A DNA stretch of 64,000 bases, from the NCBI RefSeq assembly GCF_000711795.1, contig NZ_JONH01000001.1, positions 372,001 to 436,000 on the forward strand. Reading direction: 5' to 3'. This DNA comes from Vibrio pacinii DSM 19139. Lineage in GTDB: Bacteria > Pseudomonadota > Gammaproteobacteria > Enterobacterales > Vibrionaceae. The position numbers and the translations under genes were made by a program. The notes beneath the pieces are model-generated. The model was not told the origin of the DNA. It saw only the letters and a program-made list of their open reading frames with translations, and did not search any database. Each line of letters starts with the position of its first letter. Position 1 is the first letter of the stretch. This document shows positions 47,160 to 56,412 of this stretch, piece by piece.

Positions 47160-48359
47160 TTACAAACTGAGAATAACACCCGCAATAGAGGCACTCATTA
47201 AATTGGCCATCACGCCCGCTGCAATGGCGCGGAACCCATATTTAGAAATAAACGGGCGTTTCTCAGGCACTAGGCTACCTAGCCCACCAATCAACATCGC
47301 CATGGTTGAAATATTAGCAAAACCACATAATGCAAAGGTAACAATCGCTTGCGAGTGTTCACTCAATTGACTCTGCACTTCCATCAATTGAATAAAGGCG
47401 ACAAACTCATTAACCACAATTTTATTGCCAATCAAAGATCCTGCGGTGACCGCTTCATGCCAAGGAATACCCACTAACCACGCCACTGGCGCAAACAGGT
47501 AGCCAAGGATAAGTTCAAAGCTCAGCGAAACCCCAATGAAATCCCCAACCCAGCCAAGCATACCGTTAAGCATGGCAATCACACTGATGAATGCCAGCAA
47601 CGTTGCACCAACTGCAACCGCAATTCGTAAACCCGACATCGCGCCATCTGCCATGGCTTCAACGACATTGGTCGCTTTGGGCATTTCTGCGTTATCAAGC
47701 TCAGTGGCACTATCGATCGTTTCGGTCTCTGGCACTAAGATTTTGGCCATTAGCAAACCTGCTGGCGCTGACATAAACGCTGCAGCAATCAGGTAGTTGA
47801 GATCCACTCCCAACGACGCGTAACCGACCAAAGTGCCACCAGCTACAGACGCCAGTCCACCAGTCATCACAGCGAAAAATTGTGAATTTGTCATTTGTTT
47901 AAGGTAGGGCTTTACCACTAACGGTGCTTCTATCATGCCAACAAAAATGTTCGCCGTTGCCGAAAGCGACTCGGCGCGGCCAATACCAAGTAGTTTTTGC
48001 AAACCACCGCCAATGAAGTTAATCACTTTTGGCATCAACCCAATATGATAAAGGCCTGAAATCAGAGCAGAGAAGAAAATGATGATACCAAGCACATTGA
48101 TCGCAAAAGTAAAACCACCCGTAGCTAAACCACCAAATAAGAAAGTAATACCTTCTTGTCCATAATTAATCAGGTTGGACACAGCCCCCGTAACGCTACT
48201 TAACGCCTCTTTGCCCGCCGGAACATAAAGTACCAACAAGGCAAAGGTAATTTGCAGCACAAAAGCCAGTGACACTGTTTTAAAGTTGATTTGCTTTCTA
48301 TTTGTAGAGAGTAGCCAAGCGGTGAATAGTATGGCGACGATACCAAGTATTGAGTTCAT
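47160..48359 (-). CDS. concentrative nucleoside transporter (NupC family)
   Basis: 399 residues with about ten hydrophobic segments. CNT signatures: 'GYASLGVDLNYLIAAAFMSAPAGLLMAKI'-type segment near 175-205, 'SLIGNKIVVNEFVAF' near 315, and 'FALCGFANISTMAMLIGGLG' near 350. It imports nucleosides with Na+ or H+. A CRP-like site (48418-48433) and a possible PurR-like half-palindrome (48502-48517) lie upstream, fitting nucleoside and carbon control. Several CNT paralogues exist in Vibrio, so a specific symbol is not given. Confidence 0.92.
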   Translation of the reverse strand: MNSILGIVAILFTAWLLSTNRKQINFKTVSLAFVLQITFALLVLYVPAGKEALSSVTGAVSNLINYGQEGITFLFGGLATGGFTFAINVLGIIIFFSALISGLYHIGLMPKVINFIGGGLQKLLGIGRAESLSATANIFVGMIEAPLVVKPYLKQMTNSQFFAVMTGGLASVAGGTLVGYASLGVDLNYLIAAAFMSAPAGLLMAKILVPETETIDSATELDNAEMPKATNVVEAMADGAMSGLRIAVAVGATLLAFISVIAMLNGMLGWVGDFIGVSLSFELILGYLFAPVAWLVGIPWHEAVTAGSLIGNKIVVNEFVAFIQLMEVQSQLSEHSQAIVTFALCGFANISTMAMLIGGLGSLVPEKRPFISKYGFRAIAAGVMANLMSASIAGVILSL

Positions 48360-48417
48360 AAAATGAATCCGACAAAAAGGGGAACAAGAGTGGCGTCGGA
48401 GTCTATTGATTTAAAAA

Positions 48418-48433
48418 TGAGATGCAAATCACA
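48418..48433. promoter_or_regulatory. CRP-like site upstream of the nucleoside transporter
   Basis: TGAGATGCAAATCACA matches TGTGA-N6-TCACA at nine of ten positions. About 60 bases before the transporter ATG, compatible with cAMP-CRP activation as known for nupC and other nucleoside genes. Confidence 0.7.
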
Positions 48434-48501
48434 GTTGTTAAATGGATGTATTTTATGCCGAGCAAAAAAACACCACCTTCTTAAGTCATTGATTAAAAAA
48501 C

Positions 48502-48517
48502 ATATAAACGTTTGCTT
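48502..48517. promoter_or_regulatory. imperfect PurR-like box upstream of the nucleoside transporter
   Basis: ATATAAACGTTTGCTT: the right half is identical with the PurR box at folD; the left half deviates. Possible operator of the nucleoside transporter or of the LysR gene transcript end; weak on its own. Confidence 0.35.
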
Positions 48518-48587
48518 AATTCGATTTTTTCTATTTGGAAATTATGTTTATGGACTCGGAAAAACTTGTTCGTGAGCACTTGTCTAA

Positions 48588-49529
48588 TCAAGGTCGTTGT
48601 ACATATGGCGCGAGCCTCTTATCCCAGTGACACGGATTACCGATTTTTTGTTTAATAAACTCAATGACAGCGACCGTCTTCTTAGGCAAATAACGACGAC
48701 TTGGGTAAACCGCATAAAACGGCATACTCTGGCATGCACACCAATCGGGAAACAACTGAATCAGTTGCCCACGTTTAAACTCGTCACCAATCAGATAAGT
48801 TGCGAGATATGCAATCCCCCACCCTGCCACCGCTGCATCGCGAACTGCTTCTGCTAAGTCTACCGAGTAGTTACCCGACACTTTGATATTCAGCTGCTCT
48901 TGATGGTTGCTGAACGCCCATCGAGTGTAATCTCTCTCCCAACTACGATAGATCAAGCAGTTGTGATCAATTAGCTCACTGGGGTGAATGGGGGTTTGAT
49001 GCTTGACTAAGTAATCAGGAGACGCGGCCACCACAAACTGAGAGTCAGCCAAACGCTGAGCCACGTATCCTTCGGGTAAATGTTCATTGTTGGTGATCCA
49101 AAGATCTAGCCCTTCTTCTAGCATGTCCACCTTGTAATCAAAGAGGTGAACTTCAACTTGCAGATTTGGATACTGTCGACGCAGCTCATCAATAGCAGGA
49201 ATGATATGCAAAGTCCCAAACGACTGAGATAAGCCGATCTTAACCAAACCTGCGACTTCGTCTCGCTGGCTCTCCACTTCAAGATCTGCCTCACCCACAA
49301 TCGACACTAACTGAACACAATGCTGGTAAAACTTCTGCCCCACTTCTGTTGGCGTAAAACTACGGGTAGTACGTTGTACAAGCTTTACACCTAGTGAGGA
49401 CTCCAACTGTGCCAATTGTTTGCTGACATGAGAAACCGACACCTCAAGACTCTTGGCTGCTAAAGTAAAGTTCTTGTGTTTTAGCAAAGCGGCAAAGACC
49501 ACCATTTGCGCAGCACGTTCTGAAAGCAC
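48588..49529 (-). CDS. LysR-family transcriptional regulator
   Basis: 313 residues from a GTG at 49529, chosen because GGAGAG lies close upstream; the longer frame to 49574 would run through the terminator hairpin of the preceding gene. N-terminal winged helix 'NFTLAAKSLEVSVSHVSKQLAQLESSLG', then 'RTTRSFTPTEVGQKFYQH', and an effector-binding domain of the CrgA-like subgroup ('YLVKHQTPIHPSELIDHNCLIYR' region, 'AYLATYLIGDEFKRGQLI'). Target genes are unknown. The neighbours (nucleoside transporter downstream, transglycosylase upstream) are on the same strand, so the usual divergent-target clue is absent. Confidence 0.87.
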   Translation of the reverse strand: MLSERAAQMVVFAALLKHKNFTLAAKSLEVSVSHVSKQLAQLESSLGVKLVQRTTRSFTPTEVGQKFYQHCVQLVSIVGEADLEVESQRDEVAGLVKIGLSQSFGTLHIIPAIDELRRQYPNLQVEVHLFDYKVDMLEEGLDLWITNNEHLPEGYVAQRLADSQFVVAASPDYLVKHQTPIHPSELIDHNCLIYRSWERDYTRWAFSNHQEQLNIKVSGNYSVDLAEAVRDAAVAGWGIAYLATYLIGDEFKRGQLIQLFPDWCACQSMPFYAVYPSRRYLPKKTVAVIEFIKQKIGNPCHWDKRLAPYVQRP

Positions 49530-49546
49530 ATTCTCTCCAAAATGAA

Positions 49547-49570
49547 AAAGGAGCTCAATTGAGCTCCTTT
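49547..49570 (-). terminator. terminator of the lytic transglycosylase gene
   Basis: AAAGGAGCTC (49547-49556), loop AATT, GAGCTCCTTT (49561-49570), followed leftward by TTTTT-like sequence. It occupies most of the short gap before the LysR start at 49529. Confidence 0.85.
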
Positions 49571-49586
49571 GCAATACATTGTTTAT

Positions 49587-50558
49587 TTACAAAGTAATTC
49601 TATCCGCCAAATGACTGACGGCAAGAGCGAAGTAGTAAGAGCGATTCCACTTCATTAATACATTGTAGTTATTGTACACCAGATAAACACGGCCATTAGC
49701 GTCATCAGGAGCGATCAACCAAGCCTTAATATCCTTATCAAGTATGGGTAGCGGACGACCATCGTAGCGAGTGACGCCGAGCTTACTCCACTGTTGTAAG
49801 TACTTACCTTTCTCGTCACTACGACCTTGAATACTGGTATCAAACCCTTGCGGCAGTTTAACCTGACGCCCCCAAGTGTATGTGTCACTCCAGCCTGATT
49901 GACTGAGATAATTAGCCGCAGAAGCAAAAACATCGGCTTCAGTGTTCCAAATATCTTTCTTGCCATCATCATTGCCGTCAGCGGCAAAGGAAAGAAACGA
50001 ACTCGGCATAAATTGACATTGCCCCATCGCGCCAGCCCATGAGCCTTTGAAGTCGTTGAAATCGATATGCCCTTCATCAAGAATTTGCAGCGCAGCCATG
50101 GTCTCTTTGCGGAAAAAGGCCTCACGTCTGCCATCGTAAGCAAGGGTCGACAGAGCATCGATCACTGGGTAGTGACCAGTAAAAGTACCAAAGTTACTCT
50201 CGACGCCCCAAAGGGCAACAATAAACCGTGGCTGAACACCATATTGCTCGCCAATCCTACTTAGGTCAGCGTAATGCTTCTGGTAGAGATCTTTGGCTTG
50301 TTTGACTTTCCAGTCTGGCACAGCGCGTGGAATGTACTCATCAAGAGTGAGCCTTTTCTCAGGCTGGTTTTTATCCGCTTTGACCGCACGCGGTTTATGC
50401 GTGACATCCGCAAATGCTTGGTTGAGCACTTGTTCTGAAATGCCTTTTTGACGGGCTTCTTGTTTTAAACCTTCGACATATTGTTCGAAACTCACTGGGT
50501 TGGCATTCGCCGAACTGGCGAGAGCGAGACCTAATGCGACTGACAGTAGTTTTTTCAC
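49587..50558 (-). CDS. lytic murein transglycosylase (MltB family), periplasmic
   Basis: 323 residues from a GTG at 50558 with AAGGAGGG upstream; the frame to 50588 lacks a ribosome-binding site. Signal peptide (VKKLLSVALGLALASSANA) with no lipobox, so unlike E. coli MltB it is not a lipoprotein. The catalytic Glu is in 'ALWGVESNFGTFTGHYPVIDAL', with 'GSWAGAMGQCQFMPSSFL' and 'IWNTEADVFASAANYL' completing the MltB-type SLT fold. It cleaves peptidoglycan glycan strands, forming 1,6-anhydro-muramic ends. Single gene with its own terminator. Confidence 0.92.
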   Translation of the reverse strand: MKKLLSVALGLALASSANANPVSFEQYVEGLKQEARQKGISEQVLNQAFADVTHKPRAVKADKNQPEKRLTLDEYIPRAVPDWKVKQAKDLYQKHYADLSRIGEQYGVQPRFIVALWGVESNFGTFTGHYPVIDALSTLAYDGRREAFFRKETMAALQILDEGHIDFNDFKGSWAGAMGQCQFMPSSFLSFAADGNDDGKKDIWNTEADVFASAANYLSQSGWSDTYTWGRQVKLPQGFDTSIQGRSDEKGKYLQQWSKLGVTRYDGRPLPILDKDIKAWLIAPDDANGRVYLVYNNYNVLMKWNRSYYFALAVSHLADRITL

Positions 50559-50606
50559 ATTGCCCTCCTTGAGCAATAGAATCGGCAATCTTAGTTAGCG
50601 TTATTT

Positions 50607-50891
50607 TTATTTAGATTGCTGGCGAGTTTGTTTGTGCTCTTTGTATTCGTCTAATAAATTTTTTGGCGGTGGTGGAAGCTGTAAAAAGTAACCATCATCT
50701 AGCAGCGATTGCTTCACTTTTTCAATATCAACTTGTGCTAAGGTTCGTCCGTCTAATTTGACCACCATAACCATAGTAGGTTTGCCAAACATCTGCATCA
50801 ATGTGTCAGGAACTTGTGAAAAATCATCCTTTTTAGGAATGTATAGATAAGCGCCTTCTTTTTTAGCACTTTTGTATATTGCACAAAGCAT
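50607..50891 (-). CDS. ycgL: YcgL family protein
   Basis: 94 residues, the usual length. The family pattern is visible: '[16 protein letters not shown]', '[15 protein letters not shown]' and '[10 protein letters not shown]'. Function unknown. It is divergent from minC across about 160 bases, the same neighbourhood as in E. coli and other Vibrio, which supports the call. Confidence 0.92.
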   Translation of the reverse strand: MLCAIYKSAKKEGAYLYIPKKDDFSQVPDTLMQMFGKPTMVMVVKLDGRTLAQVDIEKVKQSLLDDGYFLQLPPPPKNLLDEYKEHKQTRQQSK

Positions 50892-51052
50892 TGTGAGCCT
50901 TTAGTCCGATTATTGGGTGGAACGTTAATGTTTCGCTATTTTTGAGAGCAAAACGGTCAATTGAGCGCAAGATAACTTGCTGTGCTTATAATGGGAATAT
51001 AACATGACACCCCTAGTCTCAAGCAACGCCCTTAAGAGGTTGTAAGTAAAAG

Positions 51053-51715
51053 ATGTCACATACCCCAGACCTAAAAGGCAGTAGCTTTACTTTGTCAGTT
51101 TTACACCTTTCTGACAATGATATTGACAGAACAATCGATTTTCTACAGCAAAAGGTAGAGCAGGCACCAGCATTTTTCTCGCATGCACCAGTGGTGATCA
51201 ATATTGCCCAAGTCGAGGGTGAATTAGATTTTCAGAGACTAAAACAGGGCATTTCCCAAGCGGGCATGATTCCCGTAGGGGTGACTGGCTGTAAAGATAA
51301 GCGGACGCAAAACCTAGCCTCTGAAGCCAAGTTTGCCGTGATGTCAGCCAGTAAGTCGCCGTCCCAAGCCCCGGCGAAAATGGCACCGACTAAAGTTATT
51401 CGCACTCCGGTCCGTTCTGGCCAGCAAATTTATGCCAAGGACGCTGACTTAGTTGTGCTCAATCATGTTAGCGAAGGCGCTGAGGTGATCGCAGATGGCT
51501 CTATCCATATCCATGGCACATTGCGTGGCCGCGCAATCGCAGGAGCAAGCGGTAATACCTCTGCGATGATAATCTGCAACAAACTTAATGCAGAACTGAT
51601 GTCAATTGCCGGACACTACTGGCTTACCGAGCAATTCCCAGAACAGTTCTGGCAACAAAAGATAATGTTCAGTTTGGACAATGACTCGCTCAAGTTCGAG
51701 TTGTTAACAATTTAA
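51053..51715 (+). CDS. minC: MinC, septum site inhibitor
   Basis: 220 residues. The N-terminal FtsZ-inhibiting domain (about 1-100) and the C-terminal beta-helix domain that binds MinD and the septum ('[19 protein letters not shown]', '[21 protein letters not shown]') are both clear. MinC prevents FtsZ ring formation near the poles when brought to the membrane by MinD. First gene of the minCDE operon. Confidence 0.97.
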   Translation: MSHTPDLKGSSFTLSVLHLSDNDIDRTIDFLQQKVEQAPAFFSHAPVVINIAQVEGELDFQRLKQGISQAGMIPVGVTGCKDKRTQNLASEAKFAVMSASKSPSQAPAKMAPTKVIRTPVRSGQQIYAKDADLVVLNHVSEGAEVIADGSIHIHGTLRGRAIAGASGNTSAMIICNKLNAELMSIAGHYWLTEQFPEQFWQQKIMFSLDNDSLKFELLTI

Positions 51716-51733
51716 AAATAAAAGGAACGGATA

Positions 51734-52546
51734 ATGGCACGCGTTATTGTTGTCACTTCAGGTAAAGGCGGAGTGGGTAAAACCACATCTAGTGCCGCGA
51801 TCGCTTCTGGTCTGGCGGTAAAAGGTAAAAAAACCGCCGTTATCGACTTTGATATCGGCTTACGTAATCTCGACTTAATCATGGGCTGTGAGCGCCGCGT
51901 CGTTTATGACTTTGTTAACGTCATCAACGGTGAAGCGACTCTCAATCAAGCGATGATCAAAGACAAACGCACAAAAAACCTGTTTATTTTGCCTGCCTCG
52001 CAAACACGCGATAAAGACGCATTGACTCGAGAAGGCGTGCGCCGTGTTCTCGACGAACTCGATGAGATGGGCTTTGACTTTATTATTTGTGACTCCCCTG
52101 CTGGTATCGAGCAAGGTGCATTAATGGCACTATACTTTGCAGATGAAGCGATTGTCACCACTAACCCAGAAGTCTCGTCTGTCCGTGACTCGGACCGTAT
52201 CCTAGGTATCCTTGACTCGAAGTCTCTCCGTGCCGAGGAAGGGTTAGAACCAGTAAAACAGCACCTACTGTTGACTCGCTACAACCCATTGCGCGTAACG
52301 CAAGGTGAAATGCTCAGTGTTGAAGACGTTGAAGAAATTTTGCACATCGGCCTGCTTGGTGTTATTCCAGAAAGCCAAGCAGTATTGAACGCCTCAAACA
52401 AAGGTGTCCCGGTAATCTTTGATGAACAGTCTGATGCTGGTATGGCCTACGCCGACACCGTCGAGCGTCTGCTTGGCCAGCAAGTGGATTTCCGCTTCCT
52501 GACTGAACAGAAAAAAGGCATTTTCAAACGACTATTTGGAGGCTAA
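51734..52546 (+). CDS. minD: MinD, membrane ATPase of the division-site system
   Basis: 270 residues. Deviant Walker A 'GKGGVGKTTSSAAIA' at 10-24, 'AVIDFDIGLRNLDLIMG' near 35, 'FIICDSPAGIEQGA' near 117 and a C-terminal amphipathic membrane-targeting helix (GIFKRLFGG). It forms the ATP-dependent membrane coat that recruits MinC and is driven by MinE. Strong ribosome-binding site (AAGGAACGG). It offers a useful in-window contrast with the KGGVGR protein of the island, whose Walker A has Arg in place of the catalytic Lys. Confidence 0.98.
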   Translation: MARVIVVTSGKGGVGKTTSSAAIASGLAVKGKKTAVIDFDIGLRNLDLIMGCERRVVYDFVNVINGEATLNQAMIKDKRTKNLFILPASQTRDKDALTREGVRRVLDELDEMGFDFIICDSPAGIEQGALMALYFADEAIVTTNPEVSSVRDSDRILGILDSKSLRAEEGLEPVKQHLLLTRYNPLRVTQGEMLSVEDVEEILHIGLLGVIPESQAVLNASNKGVPVIFDEQSDAGMAYADTVERLLGQQVDFRFLTEQKKGIFKRLFGG

Positions 52547-52552
52547 CACGGC

Positions 52553-52816
52553 ATGTCATTACTAGAGTTTTTCCGCCCGCAGAAAAAAACGTCGGCCAAC
52601 TTAGCCAAAGAGCGACTGCAAATTATTGTCGCCGAGCGTCGCAGTCAGGGCGATCCAGCGCCTTCCTACCTGCCTCAGCTGAAAGAAGATATTCTTAAAG
52701 TGATCGCTAAGTACGTCGCGGTAGATCCATCAATGGTCGATCTAACCTTCGAACACAAAGACGACGATATCTCGGTGCTTGAGCTAAACGTCAAGTTACC
52801 TGACGAAGAAAAGTAG
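52553..52816 (+). CDS. minE: MinE, topological specificity factor
   Basis: 87 residues. The N-terminal membrane/MinD-binding segment ([20 protein letters not shown]) and the C-terminal dimerisation domain ('[19 protein letters not shown]') are typical. It stimulates MinD ATPase and drives pole-to-pole oscillation. Six bases after the minD stop, with the operon terminator downstream. Confidence 0.97.
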   Translation: MSLLEFFRPQKKTSANLAKERLQIIVAERRSQGDPAPSYLPQLKEDILKVIAKYVAVDPSMVDLTFEHKDDDISVLELNVKLPDEEK

Positions 52817-52836
52817 CGAGAAGCGAGAAAACCCCG

Positions 52837-52868
52837 AAAGGTTGACGTTAAGGCGTCAACCTTTTTTT
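52837..52868 (+). terminator. terminator of minCDE
   Basis: AAAGGTTGACG (52837-52847) and CGTCAACCTTT (52854-52864), six-base loop, followed by TTTTTT. Confidence 0.93.
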
Positions 52869-52920
52869 TCGGCACTCTAGATGTAAGACCCTAACAAAAA
52901 CTCAACTCGGTAGCTGAGGC

Positions 52921-52989
52921 GTGCTCCTCTCGCAGGGCGGAGCCCGCTCTCGAAGCGAAGCGCTCTAACATCTCGAAGAACGAAGTCCA
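52921..52989. repeat. possible interspersed repeat between minE and adhE
   Basis: Three loosely similar units containing GCGGAGC, GCGAAGC and ACGAAG, each followed by CTCT or similar (GGGCGGAGCCC-GCTCT, GAAGCGAAGCG-CTCT, GAAGAACGAAG-TCC). It resembles the small hairpin repeats seen in intergenic regions of Vibrio genomes. No coding potential. Confidence 0.45.
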
Positions 52990-53000
52990 CTTTCGCATCT

Positions 53001-53032
53001 ACAAAAAAAAGCCCCAGTCTCTCGACTGGGGC
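53001..53032 (-). terminator. terminator of adhE
   Basis: GCCCCAGTC (53011-53019), loop TCTC, GACTGGGGC (53024-53032); leftward it continues into eight T's. Confidence 0.93.
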
Positions 53033-53099
53033 TTGTTCTTTTCCCGATTTTTAGTAGGTTTCGTGCTAGCGAAAACCTATCTCATCACTAACATTTTAC

Positions 53100-55799
53100 T
53101 TATGCGTTAGCTTTTGCTTTCTTCGCTTTTGGTGCGTCTTGAGCAACTTGATCTGCTTTCTTTTTGATTACAGTCGTACCTTCAAACGTTTCACCTTCAA
53201 CGAAAGCTTTACCGTAGTAAGAAGCCATTAGCACTTCTTTTAGCTCAGTGATTAGAGGGTAACGTGGGTTAGCACCTGTACACTGGTCATCAAACGCTTC
53301 TACTGATAGCTCGTCTAATTTCGCAATGAAGTCAGATTCAGCAACACCAGCTGCTTGGATAGACAATGGAATGTCTAGGTCACCTTTCAGCTCTTCCAAC
53401 CAAGTCAGTAGACGTTCAATCTTCTGAGCTGTGCGGTCACCTGCTTGGCTTAGGCCAAGGTGGTCAGCAACTTCTGCATAACGACGACGTGCTTGTGGAC
53501 GGTCGTATTGAGAGAATGCTGTTTGCTTAGTTGGGTTGTCGTTCGCGTTGTAACGAACCACGTTAGAGATTAGTAGAGCGTTCGCCAAGCCGTGCGGCAG
53601 GTGGAACTCAGCACCAATCTTGTGCGCCATAGAGTGACAAACACCTAGGAATGCGTTCGCAAAAGCAATACCAGCGATTGTTGCTGCGTTATGTACTTTC
53701 TCACGAGCGATTGGGTCGCTTGCACCGTTTGCATAGCTTGATGGTAGGTACTCTTTAAGCATCTTAAGCGCTTGTAGAGCCTGACCGTCTGAGTATTCGT
53801 TAGCAAGAACAGATACATAAGCTTCAAGAGCGTGAGTTACTGCATCGTAACCACCAAACGCTGTTAGAGACTTAGGCATGTTCATTACTAGGTTCGCATC
53901 AACGATAGCCATGTTTGGCGTGATTTCGTAATCAGCTAGTGGGTACTTAGCACCAGTCTTGTCGTCTGTAACAACAGCAAATGGCGTAACCTCTGAACCC
54001 GTACCTGAAGTTGTAGTGATACATACAAGCTCAGCTTTTTGACCCATTTTAGGGAACTTGTAAATACGTTTACGGATATCCATAAAGCGCATTGCTAGTT
54101 CTTCGAAGTGAGTGTCTGGGTGCTCGTACATAACCCACATGATCTTAGCTGCATCCATTGGAGAGCCGCCACCTAGAGCAAGGATTACGTCAGGCTGGAA
54201 GCTCTTCATTGCTTCAGCGCCTTTCTCAACAACAGATAGCGTTGGATCCGCTTCTACGTCGAAGAAAGTTTGAACTTCGATGCCTTGTGCTTTAAGCAGG
54301 CGAACTACGTCATCTGCGTAACCGTTGTTGAATAGGAAACGGTCAGTGACTAGGAATGCGCGTTTCTTACCTTCTAGGTCGCTCATTGCGATTGGAAGGC
54401 TACCACGACGGAAGTAGATAGACTTAGGTAGTTTGTGCCACAACATGTTTTCAGCTCGCTTCGCTACAGTTTTCTTGTTGATTAGGTGCTTAGGACCTAC
54501 GTTCTCAGAGATAGAGTTACCACCCCATGAACCACAACCTAGAGTTAGAGAAGGTGCAACGTTGAAGTTGTACAGGTCACCGATACCACCGTGAGTCGTC
54601 GGGATATTGATTAGAATACGAGCGGTCTTCATCTTGTCACCAAAGTAACGGATGCGGTCTGCGTTAGTATCTTGGTTAGTGTAAAGACCAGATGTGTGAC
54701 CGATACCACCGATTTCAACCATAGTTACCGCTTGAGCAACAGCGTCTTCGAAGTCGTCTGCGCGGAATAGACCTAGCGTTGGAGATAGTTTCTCGTGAGC
54801 GAATTCGTCATCGTAAGACACCTTACCAAGACCTTCACCTACAAGTACTTTTGTATCAGCAGGAACTTTAACACCCGCCATTTCAGCGATTGCTGGAGCA
54901 GGTTGACCTACGATTTTAGCGTTTAGGTTGCCGTCGATAAGCAGAACTTTACGTACTTTATCAGCGTCAGCTTTAGATAGAACGTGAGCTTTGTGAGAAG
55001 CGAAACGCTCTTTAACTTCGTCATAGACTTCGCTGACAACGATTGCAGCTTGCTCAGAAGCACAGACAACGCCGTTATCGAATGTTTTAGACATAAGGAT
55101 AGATGCTACAGCACGTTTGATGTCAGCTGTTTCATCGATAACAACAGGAACGTTACCAGCACCAACACCGATAGCAGGCTTACCAGAAGAGTATGCTGCT
55201 TTAACCATGCCTGGACCACCAGTAGCAAGGATAAGTGCGATACCGTCGTGCTTCATAAGCGCGTTAGAAAGCTCTACAGATGGTTGGTCAATCCAACCGA
55301 TGATGTCTTTTGGTGCGCCCGCGGCCACCGCTGCGTCTAGAACCAGTTTCGCTGCGTCGTTAGTTGAGTTCTTTGCACGTGGGTGTGGCGAGAAGATGAT
55401 GCCGTTACGTGTCTTAAGAGAAATTAGAGATTTGAAGATTGCTGTAGAAGTTGGGTTCGTTGTTGGAACGATACCACAGATGATACCTACAGGCTCAGCG
55501 ATAGTCATTGTGCCTAGGTTGTCATCTTCTTCTAGGATGCCACACGTTTTTTCGTCTTTGTATTTGTTGTAGATGAACTCTGAAGCAAAGTGGTTTTTGA
55601 TAACTTTGTCTTCAACAATACCCATGCCAGACTCAGCAACCGCTTGTTGTGCTAGCGGGATACGAGCGTGGTTAGCTGCTAGAGATGCTGCGCGGAAGAT
55701 TGCGTCCACTTTCTCTTGTGAGAAAGTCGCGAACTCTTCTTGAGCCGCTTTTACGCGAGCGACGAGAGCGTCTAGTTCAGCCAAATTAGTTACAGGCAT
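53100..55799 (-). CDS. adhE: bifunctional aldehyde/alcohol dehydrogenase AdhE
   Basis: 899 residues. The N-terminal half is a CoA-acylating aldehyde dehydrogenase (catalytic Cys near 245 in 'NGVVCASEQAAIV'; 'GVGAGNVPVVID'), the C-terminal half an iron-dependent alcohol dehydrogenase ('LALGGGSPMDAAKIMW', 'TTSGTGSEVTPFAVV', and the His-rich 'CHSMAHKIGAEFHLPHG' metal site). It reduces acetyl-CoA to ethanol during anaerobic growth, forming long spirosome filaments. The alanine/lysine-rich tail (APKAKKAKANA) is extra to the catalytic fold. Regulation by oxygen is likely; an FNR-like site is noted at 55922-55935. Confidence 0.98.
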   Translation of the reverse strand: MPVTNLAELDALVARVKAAQEEFATFSQEKVDAIFRAASLAANHARIPLAQQAVAESGMGIVEDKVIKNHFASEFIYNKYKDEKTCGILEEDDNLGTMTIAEPVGIICGIVPTTNPTSTAIFKSLISLKTRNGIIFSPHPRAKNSTNDAAKLVLDAAVAAGAPKDIIGWIDQPSVELSNALMKHDGIALILATGGPGMVKAAYSSGKPAIGVGAGNVPVVIDETADIKRAVASILMSKTFDNGVVCASEQAAIVVSEVYDEVKERFASHKAHVLSKADADKVRKVLLIDGNLNAKIVGQPAPAIAEMAGVKVPADTKVLVGEGLGKVSYDDEFAHEKLSPTLGLFRADDFEDAVAQAVTMVEIGGIGHTSGLYTNQDTNADRIRYFGDKMKTARILINIPTTHGGIGDLYNFNVAPSLTLGCGSWGGNSISENVGPKHLINKKTVAKRAENMLWHKLPKSIYFRRGSLPIAMSDLEGKKRAFLVTDRFLFNNGYADDVVRLLKAQGIEVQTFFDVEADPTLSVVEKGAEAMKSFQPDVILALGGGSPMDAAKIMWVMYEHPDTHFEELAMRFMDIRKRIYKFPKMGQKAELVCITTTSGTGSEVTPFAVVTDDKTGAKYPLADYEITPNMAIVDANLVMNMPKSLTAFGGYDAVTHALEAYVSVLANEYSDGQALQALKMLKEYLPSSYANGASDPIAREKVHNAATIAGIAFANAFLGVCHSMAHKIGAEFHLPHGLANALLISNVVRYNANDNPTKQTAFSQYDRPQARRRYAEVADHLGLSQAGDRTAQKIERLLTWLEELKGDLDIPLSIQAAGVAESDFIAKLDELSVEAFDDQCTGANPRYPLITELKEVLMASYYGKAFVEGETFEGTTVIKKKADQVAQDAPKAKKAKANA

Positions 55800-56412
55800 A
55801 GTGAATCTCCTAAATTAATAAATATTAAAAACTTTTTATTAAGGTCACTGTCATCTTCAAAACAGACGTCTTAGTAAATTGCTTTCAGGGCTGAGTATAT
55901 TATTTCAGGTTATGAAAAAAATTGACCCAGATCAGTTCTGAAAAACTATTTACTCATTTCGTGGTAGACCCCGTAATTTTTAAGACCTAACACATTGAAT
56001 ATTAAAGACTATTAACAATCGTGGCATTTGAATAAATTATCACCACTTAGAACAATTTTCTTGAAATACGACAACATTTTGTAAAAAGTTTTCATTTTTT
56101 GACTACAAACTTACATGTAGTCCGCAAACCTTGTGCCACTGAGAGTATATCTGACGACTAAATTCCTCCAGAGTAATACTCAATTTTTATTGAAAATGTG
56201 CGAATGTTAACGTTTGTGTAAACAAGCAGGCCTTGCTGCGGTATTTTACGCAACAAAGTGTGTCATTAATATTTACATTCCTTTCAGGCATAAGATTTTC
56301 TCAGTAATGAAATCCCTTTGACGTTAGTTTTTTTCATTCGTTCATGAGCATAATTTAGACTATATTCCGCAAATCACCTGTTCTTTATCTCACCTTAGTG
56401 GAGGTATCGTTT
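55800..56412. other. long intergenic region between divergent adhE and ychE
   Basis: 613 bases with no gene. It holds the adhE leader and promoter region, an FNR-like site (55922-55935), AT-rich sequence and the ychE ribosome-binding site. No RNA gene is recognised. Confidence 0.6.
55922..55935. promoter_or_regulatory. FNR-like site upstream of adhE
   Basis: TTGACCCAGATCAG matches TTGAT-N4-ATCAA at eight of ten positions, about 120 bases upstream of the adhE ATG. It fits anaerobic control of adhE but could be chance in AT-rich DNA. Confidence 0.4.
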
